Below are positions 23,767 to 26,417 of a stretch of DNA of 26,417 nucleotides, piece by piece. The DNA is taken from positions 1 to 26,417 of the forward strand of contig CAYIYO010000024.1 of NCBI GenBank assembly GCA_964367715.1. The letters run 5' to 3'. Under the pieces are notes generated by a model. It was not told the origin of the DNA. It did not search any database and saw only the letters and a program-made list of their open reading frames with translations. Numbering within the stretch: the first letter of the stretch is position 1; every line of letters starts with the position of its first letter. The position numbers and the translations under genes are program-made. This stretch comes from CAYIYO01 sp964367715. Its GTDB lineage: Bacteria > Chlamydiota > Chlamydiia > Chlamydiales > Criblamydiaceae.

Positions 23767-25044
23767 ATGGGTGATTTAAATCTTTATGCCACTGCGATGG
23801 TTCTTTTATTTGTATTCGGCTACTTTTTAATCGCCATCGAACACATCACGAAAATTAATAAGGCAGCTATCGCGGTACTGCTCGCTATTCTTTTGTGGAC
23901 AATCGCTTTTGTCGATCCCAATTTCAGCGAAGCAGCAGACATACAGATGGTCACGCACGAATTTGCCGATATCAGTCAAATTATTTTCTTTCTCTTAGGT
24001 GCCCTCACCATCGTTGAAATGATCAGCATCCATAAAGGCTTTCAAGTCATCGTCGAATACGTCAAAACGCGTTCTAAAAGAAAGCTCCTCTGGATTGTCG
24101 GTATCCTCGCTTTTGTTTTATCTGCAGTGCTTGATAACTTAACAACAACGGTTGTCATGGTCACCCTGCTCGATAAACTGATGAATAAAACAGAAGATCG
24201 TCTCATCATCGGGGGAGGCATTGTCATCGCCGCAAATGCAGGCGGCGCATGGACCCCAATCGGTGACGTCACGACCACAATGCTGTGGATCGGTGGTCAA
24301 CTAACGACACCAGCAGTTATTAAGGATCTTCTTCTGCCTAGCTTAGTGTGCATGCTCGCTTCCTTTACTTGTCTTACTTTTATGCTAAAAGGGGAATATA
24401 ATCTGAAAAAAGCAAGCGAAGCAGATGGAAAAAGAGAACCCTTTAGTTTGCTCATTTTTGCCCTTGGTCTCGGAGCCCTTCTTTTCACTCCAATTTTTAA
24501 AGTCATCACAGGACTGCCCCCAGTCATGGGAATTCTTTTTGGATTGAGCATTCTTTGGATTGTAACAGACTTCATTCACGAAGAAATCGATAATCGCTCT
24601 CACCTAAAAGTGCCCTACGCGTTGGGTCGCGTCGACCTCACAAGTACATTTTTCTTTTTAGGAATTCTATTAGCTGTTGGCGCTCTATCAAATGTTGGAA
24701 TTTTGGAACAATTTGCTGTATGGATTACAGCTACAGTGCCTAACCTGAGTCTCATCGCGTTCATTATGGGAATTGTTTCTGCAATCATTGACAACGTTCC
24801 TCTCGTTGCTGCACTTATGCAAATGTATTCCATCGAGGTGTACACCACAGACTCTTATCTCTGGGAGCTTGTCGCTTACTGTGCTGGAACAGGGGGAAGT
24901 ATTCTAATCATTGGATCCGCTGCGGGCGTTGTCTTTATGGGAATCGAACGTGTCGACTTCTGGTGGTATATGAAGAAAATTTCAGGACCTGCTTTAGTGG
25001 GCTACTGCGCTGGATTCCTTACCTACGTTATGATGAATAGATAG
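23767..25044 (+). CDS. nhaD: Na+/H+ antiporter, NhaD family
   Basis: Sodium/proton antiporter of the ion-transporter superfamily, 425 aa with about 11-12 membrane helices. Typical signatures are the half-helix loop SAVLDNLTTTVVMV (about 119-132), NAGGAWTPIGDVTTTMLWIGG (about 158-178; first and second halves both typical of NhaD), and the symmetry-related SAIIDNVPLVAALMQ and GTGGSILIIGSAAGV in the C-terminal half. I choose ATG 23767 over the in-frame TTG at 23764 because it is ATG and GGAG (23752-23755) is at workable distance. It maintains sodium and pH homeostasis, and in chlamydiae may serve sodium-coupled energetics and Na+-driven carriers. It is transcribed away from gmhA and converges on the gene at 25097. 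Confidence 0.94.
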   Translation: MGDLNLYATAMVLLFVFGYFLIAIEHITKINKAAIAVLLAILLWTIAFVDPNFSEAADIQMVTHEFADISQIIFFLLGALTIVEMISIHKGFQVIVEYVKTRSKRKLLWIVGILAFVLSAVLDNLTTTVVMVTLLDKLMNKTEDRLIIGGGIVIAANAGGAWTPIGDVTTTMLWIGGQLTTPAVIKDLLLPSLVCMLASFTCLTFMLKGEYNLKKASEADGKREPFSLLIFALGLGALLFTPIFKVITGLPPVMGILFGLSILWIVTDFIHEEIDNRSHLKVPYALGRVDLTSTFFFLGILLAVGALSNVGILEQFAVWITATVPNLSLIAFIMGIVSAIIDNVPLVAALMQMYSIEVYTTDSYLWELVAYCAGTGGSILIIGSAAGVVFMGIERVDFWWYMKKISGPALVGYCAGFLTYVMMNR

Positions 25045-25052
25045 TGCATCGT

Positions 25053-25085
25053 GTACCCGATTGTCGCGTAGACAATGGGGTACAC
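25053..25085. terminator. Strong hairpin between convergent genes
   Basis: A 14-bp stem with a single G-G mismatch: TGTACCC-g-ATTGTC (25053-25066), loop GCGTA, then GACAAT-g-GGGTACA (25072-25085). On the plus strand it is followed by CAATATTTTCTTTC, a fair T-rich tail. It lies 8 bp after the nhaD stop and 11 bp from the stop of the convergent gene, so it could end both transcripts. Confidence 0.7.
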
Positions 25086-25096
25086 AATATTTTCTT

Positions 25097-25996
25097 TCAA
25101 TGTCTTAGTAGCTCTGCGTTGATCGCATCTAGCGGCTTAGCTCTCTTTCTGAGTTCTCTTCTCGTACATAGATAAGCGAAGCCAACATTCCAACACACAT
25201 ATAAAAGAAGAAAGGGGAGAGGTTCCTTGACTAACAAAGGCTTCCTTATTCTTTTTTCCTTTTCGCGCGCCATCGCTAACACGCGTGCCACCGTAAACTG
25301 ATACTCTCCTTCTTCCACCTGTTTCTGAAATGTAGAAGAATTGTCGGAAGGCACCTCTTTTGCCCACTCCACGACGACATACCGATTCCACGCGTCCTTT
25401 AACTGTTCTTTTTGTCGATCAATTCTGCTCTCAAGTGGTTTGTTGAGGAAATTTTTTAATAAAAATTCTTCTGAGGGGTATACCTTTGCTTCGTCTGGAA
25501 GTGGAGGAGTTACTCCAAAAAAAGTATTGTCAATTAGGTAGGCGCACGCTAATAAAGGCAAAATCCATGCCGCCTGTCGCGCCCCTTCTCTCTTTTTCAA
25601 GACCATGATAGAGACGGCGACACCCAGAACAATCCATGCCAGCTCAAAAGCAGGCACTTCAACTAGAAGATGCCAAAGGGACTTCTCTGCCTTCTCTATA
25701 ATAGAGACAGTCCCTTGTTTCTTTAGACGAGTCTCTAGATTTATAATTTCTTTTTTAATAGTGTTGGGGAGGCGATTAAATCGACTTTGATCCCCCAAAA
25801 CCGCCTCATTCGTTGTCACATGCTTCACCAATTTCACCTTTCGCTGCAAAATGAAATGGTCGCCCATGAACGGAATACTCAAATTCCAGCAAATAATGGT
25901 GAAGGCAATACACAGTTGAGCGATGGCCATGACACGCAAAGGTGTCTCCACAAAGGTGTCTGGAGGGTATGTCTTTTTAACGCGTTTTCGAAACAT
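25097..25996 (-). CDS. Hypothetical multi-pass membrane protein
   Basis: Unrecognised 299-aa protein. Hydrophobic segments lie at about 22-44, 117-133, 142-160 and 262-282. The basic N-terminus (MFRKRVKKTY) suggests a cytoplasmic start. Between the first and second helices is a charged region (about 45-110) and between the third and fourth is an extended, largely helical region (about 165-255) with many Lys/Glu, probably exposed. No catalytic motif is seen. The gene is monocistronic in view and convergent with nhaD. Probably a lineage-specific chlamydial inner-membrane protein; no function is assigned. Confidence 0.8.
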   Translation of the reverse strand: MFRKRVKKTYPPDTFVETPLRVMAIAQLCIAFTIICWNLSIPFMGDHFILQRKVKLVKHVTTNEAVLGDQSRFNRLPNTIKKEIINLETRLKKQGTVSIIEKAEKSLWHLLVEVPAFELAWIVLGVAVSIMVLKKREGARQAAWILPLLACAYLIDNTFFGVTPPLPDEAKVYPSEEFLLKNFLNKPLESRIDRQKEQLKDAWNRYVVVEWAKEVPSDNSSTFQKQVEEGEYQFTVARVLAMAREKEKRIRKPLLVKEPLPFLLLYVCWNVGFAYLCTRRELRKRAKPLDAINAELLRH

Positions 25997-26046
25997 ATAA
26001 AAATCAATGGTTTAAAGTTGACTTTAGGGGTGAATTAACGATAATA

Positions 26047-26069
26047 CGCTCTTTTTAACAAAAAAAGCG
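26047..26069. repeat. A/T-rich hairpin in the right-hand intergenic region
   Basis: CGCTCTTTTT (26047-26056) pairs with AAAAAAAGCG (26060-26069) with one C-A mismatch around AAC. It sits upstream of the gene at 25097 and could be a terminator for a leftward transcript or an operator; its plus strand also resembles an rRNA-type boxA (GCTCTTTTTAACA), with two extra T. Confidence 0.4.
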
Positions 26070-26080
26070 AAGAAAAAATC

Positions 26081-26165
26081 ACACAAAATTAATAATCATT
26101 ATTTATACACAAAAAACGACCCTATAAGTACTCTTCGATCTGTTTTTGCCTTGAAAATTTTGTGT
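26081..26165. promoter_or_regulatory. Nested dyads and a DnaA-box-like site
   Basis: ACACAAAATT (26081-26090) and AATTTTGTGT (26156-26165) are a perfect 10-bp inverted repeat 65 nt apart. Inside it is AATAATCATTATT (26091-26103), a 6-bp-arm palindrome, and TTATACACA (26103-26111), which matches the DnaA-box pattern TTATNCACA. A single box is not evidence of an origin. The right arm lies in the spacer of the promoter at 26146-26175. Confidence 0.4.
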
Positions 26166-26175
26166 AAAGTAAAAT
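26146..26175 (+). promoter_or_regulatory. Putative rightward promoter
   Basis: TTGCCT (26146-26151), 18 bp, TAAAAT (26170-26175). An overlapping TTGAAA (26151-26156) could be an alternative -35. Transcription would start near 26182 and read toward the right edge. No coding start follows inside the window. Confidence 0.45.
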
Positions 26176-26181
26176 TCTATT

Positions 26182-26417
26182 GTTATGGATATTTAGGTGA
26201 GGACGAAAAAATAATCGACAAAGCAGTTGCGAATAAAATCCCACTTTCGCTATTGTCTTACATGTTCAAGCGAGAAAAGCGGACGACAAGCAAACAAGCC
26301 GAAAGGCAAGTAGCGAGAAGAAAGCAGTAAGCACGAAACAGTGAAGCCAATGAGCAACACAAGATGTTTAGACAGTAATAACATGACAATGTGCAAGCAA
26401 TATATGCGAAAGCATAA
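26182..26417 (+). other. Noncoding, T-poor leader-like sequence at window edge
   Basis: No gene is supported from 25997 to the end. From 26182 the sequence looks like an untranslated leader: short words such as AAGC and GCGAG recur, and 26267-26310 contains no T at all (44 nt). This composition is known from leaders of stable RNA operons and some structured RNAs. Only a 22-codon basic reading frame (26262-26330) without ribosome site is present. An rRNA operon or other RNA gene just beyond the edge is a guess. Confidence 0.35.

Noticed and set aside
26103..26111. Chromosomal replication origin suggested by TTATACACA
   Set aside because: Only one DnaA-box match, no dnaA/dnaN neighbours and no box cluster.
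26262..26330. 22-codon very basic peptide frame
   Set aside because: No ribosome site, and the Lys/Arg bias follows from the purine-rich, T-poor composition.

Overview
The window looks like chromosome from an environmental (amoeba- or animal-associated) member of the Chlamydiae. The call rests on content and order rather than on an rRNA gene. There is a run nrdR - dksA-like - lspA, and nearby an RlmI-like methyltransferase, a SpoU-family methyltransferase, a KpsF/KdsD isomerase and a GltP/GltT-type carrier. As far as I recall, this is close to the gene set and order of the same block in Chlamydia trachomatis. The additions (NADP-type isocitrate dehydrogenase, heptose isomerase GmhA, NhaD, a giant DUF3638-type protein) point to a larger, less reduced chlamydia. 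This is inference and was not confirmed by any search.

Layout. Positions 154-9471 hold one 3105-codon gene for a DUF3638/DUF3645-type helicase-like ATPase, with a promoter-overlapping perfect palindrome in front of it and a hexanucleotide repeat coding for (Val-Glu)11 near its end. Positions 9575-11777 carry nrdR, a zinc-ligand-poor DksA/TraR protein, lspA and an unknown gene; the last three are closely packed. Positions 11840-13371 are an AT-rich divergent pair of paralogous proteins with a GHAS...C signature that suggests a permuted papain-like hydrolase; these are my best candidates for an undescribed secreted-effector pair. Positions 13412-15742 are a tightly overlapping RNA-modification operon (RlmI-like methyltransferase, SpoU methyltransferase, RluA pseudouridine synthase). 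Positions 15767-18585 hold two unknown membrane proteins and kdsD. Positions 18665-21492 hold isocitrate dehydrogenase convergent with a dicarboxylate/glutamate symporter. Positions 21868-23615 are the gmhA-lpxK operon. Positions 23767-25996 are nhaD convergent with an unknown membrane protein, with a strong shared hairpin between them. The last 421 bases hold no gene and look like a regulatory or leader region for something beyond the right edge.

A dispersed repeat family runs through the right two thirds. A 163-bp MITE-like inverted-repeat element sits at 21656-21818, a solo copy of its end supplies the rluA stop codon (15741-15763), and related end-to-end junctions or palindromes lie at 17041-17078, 21645-21657 and 11791-11814.

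Functional themes: envelope biogenesis (kdsD gives arabinose-5-P for Kdo, gmhA gives heptose, lpxK completes lipid A, lspA matures lipoproteins), RNA modification, and central metabolism fed by imported dicarboxylate or glutamate. Several genes (nrdR, the RlmI-like gene, the gene at 17117) have a -10 element only a few bases upstream of the ATG and no Shine-Dalgarno, which suggests leaderless or nearly leaderless messages.
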